A stretch of 5,221 nucleotides of DNA. Source: Gammaproteobacteria bacterium UBA5338 (GTDB lineage: Bacteria; Pseudomonadota; Gammaproteobacteria; Pseudomonadales; UBA5862). Below the pieces are notes generated by a model that saw nothing but the letters and a program-made list of their open reading frames with translations, ran no database searches and was not told the DNA's origin. The translations under genes and the position numbers were made by a program. This document shows, piece after piece, positions 4,918 through 5,221 of the stretch. The stretch is taken from NCBI GenBank assembly GCA_002408105.1, contig DHQM01000203.1, positions 1 to 5,221 of the forward strand, given 5' to 3'. Positions within the stretch are counted from its first letter, which is position 1, and every line of letters starts with the position of its first letter.

Positions 4918-5221
4918 GTGAATCAGCGTCAGGCACGGGTGCAGCGGGACACGCTCGAAACCCAGATCGAAGTGTCCGTTGAGCTCGATGGCAGTGGCCA
5001 GAGCAGCATCGAAACCGGGGTCCCCTTTTTCAACCACATGTTGGAGCAGGTGGCGCGCCACGGCTTGATTGATCTTGAAATCAAAGCCGCAGGTGACCTC
5101 GAAATCGATGCCCACCACACCGTGGAAGACGTCGGCATCACCCTCGGTCAGGCTTTCGCGCGGGCGGTCGGAGACAAGGCCGGAATCCAGCGCTACGGCC
5201 ATGCCTATGTGCCGCTCGACG
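4918..5221 (+). CDS. hisB: Imidazoleglycerol-phosphate dehydratase, N-terminal part only
   Basis: The enzyme dehydrates imidazole glycerol phosphate to imidazole acetol phosphate in histidine biosynthesis, as a 24-subunit Mn2+ enzyme. The first 101 codons are present and the gene runs off the right edge. Visible family blocks are RDTLETQI (10-17), [17 protein letters not shown] (33-49) with a metal-ligand His, [16 protein letters not shown] with the His-His metal pair and Glu, [18 protein letters not shown] and AYVPLD. The GTG is chosen because it aligns residue for residue with the initiator Met of Pseudomonas HisB (RDTLETQI at the same distance) and has AGGAG upstream. It is the monofunctional type, with no histidinol-phosphatase domain fused in front as in enteric HisB. 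In related bacteria hisH, hisA and hisF often follow, but that lies outside the window. It is transcribed divergently from the PanZ-like operon. Confidence 0.95.
   Translation, partial: MNQRQARVQRDTLETQIEVSVELDGSGQSSIETGVPFFNHMLEQVARHGLIDLEIKAAGDLEIDAHHTVEDVGITLGQAFARAVGDKAGIQRYGHAYVPLD

Overview
The window is a compact, GC-rich stretch of ordinary bacterial chromosome. It carries seven housekeeping genes plus the start of an eighth, with almost no non-coding space. Gene content, protein similarity and partial gene order (yrfG-hslR next to pckA; a HisB close to the Pseudomonas form; Escherichia-like TesB and YrfG) point to a gammaproteobacterium of the Pseudomonas/Oceanospirillales kind. The species cannot be named from this sequence alone. 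I see no mobile element, CRISPR array, tRNA, rRNA or phage gene.

Layout, left to right. (1) The first 64 codons of pckA (ATP-type phosphoenolpyruvate carboxykinase) run leftwards off the window. A leader of about 165 nt with a good extended -10 promoter candidate precedes it. (2) yrfG (HAD nucleotidase) and hslR (Hsp15) form a tight leftward pair with 2 nt between them. (3) A 141-nt divergent region separates yrfG from rightward cysQ and holds a 14-bp-period direct repeat. (4) cysQ meets a leftward quinone oxidoreductase gene tail to tail, with the two stop codons overlapping. (5) That oxidoreductase is the last gene of a leftward three-gene operon: PanZ/PanM-like GNAT protein, then tesB (acyl-CoA thioesterase II), then the quinone oxidoreductase. 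(6) A 159-nt divergent region with two back-to-back promoter candidates leads to hisB (imidazoleglycerol-phosphate dehydratase), which starts with GTG and runs off the right end.

How the genes relate. CysQ and YrfG both remove phosphate from nucleotides (3'-phosphoadenosine 5'-phosphate, and IMP/GMP). HslR rescues stalled 50S subunits. PckA opens gluconeogenesis. The GNAT-tesB-oxidoreductase operon is the most suggestive grouping. PanZ-type proteins sense acetyl-CoA and, in E. coli, control CoA synthesis through PanD, while TesB sets CoA free from acyl-CoA, so the operon may link CoA sensing with acyl-CoA turnover. This is inference. Two genes often found in these neighbourhoods, hslO (between hslR and pckA) and nudE (near yrfG/cysQ), are not present here.

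I found no clearly new biological system. The points worth a second look are the PanZ-like operon, the pckA leader with mutually exclusive hairpins, the repeat upstream of cysQ, the possibly leaderless yrfG, and an 8-base homopolymer inside tesB.
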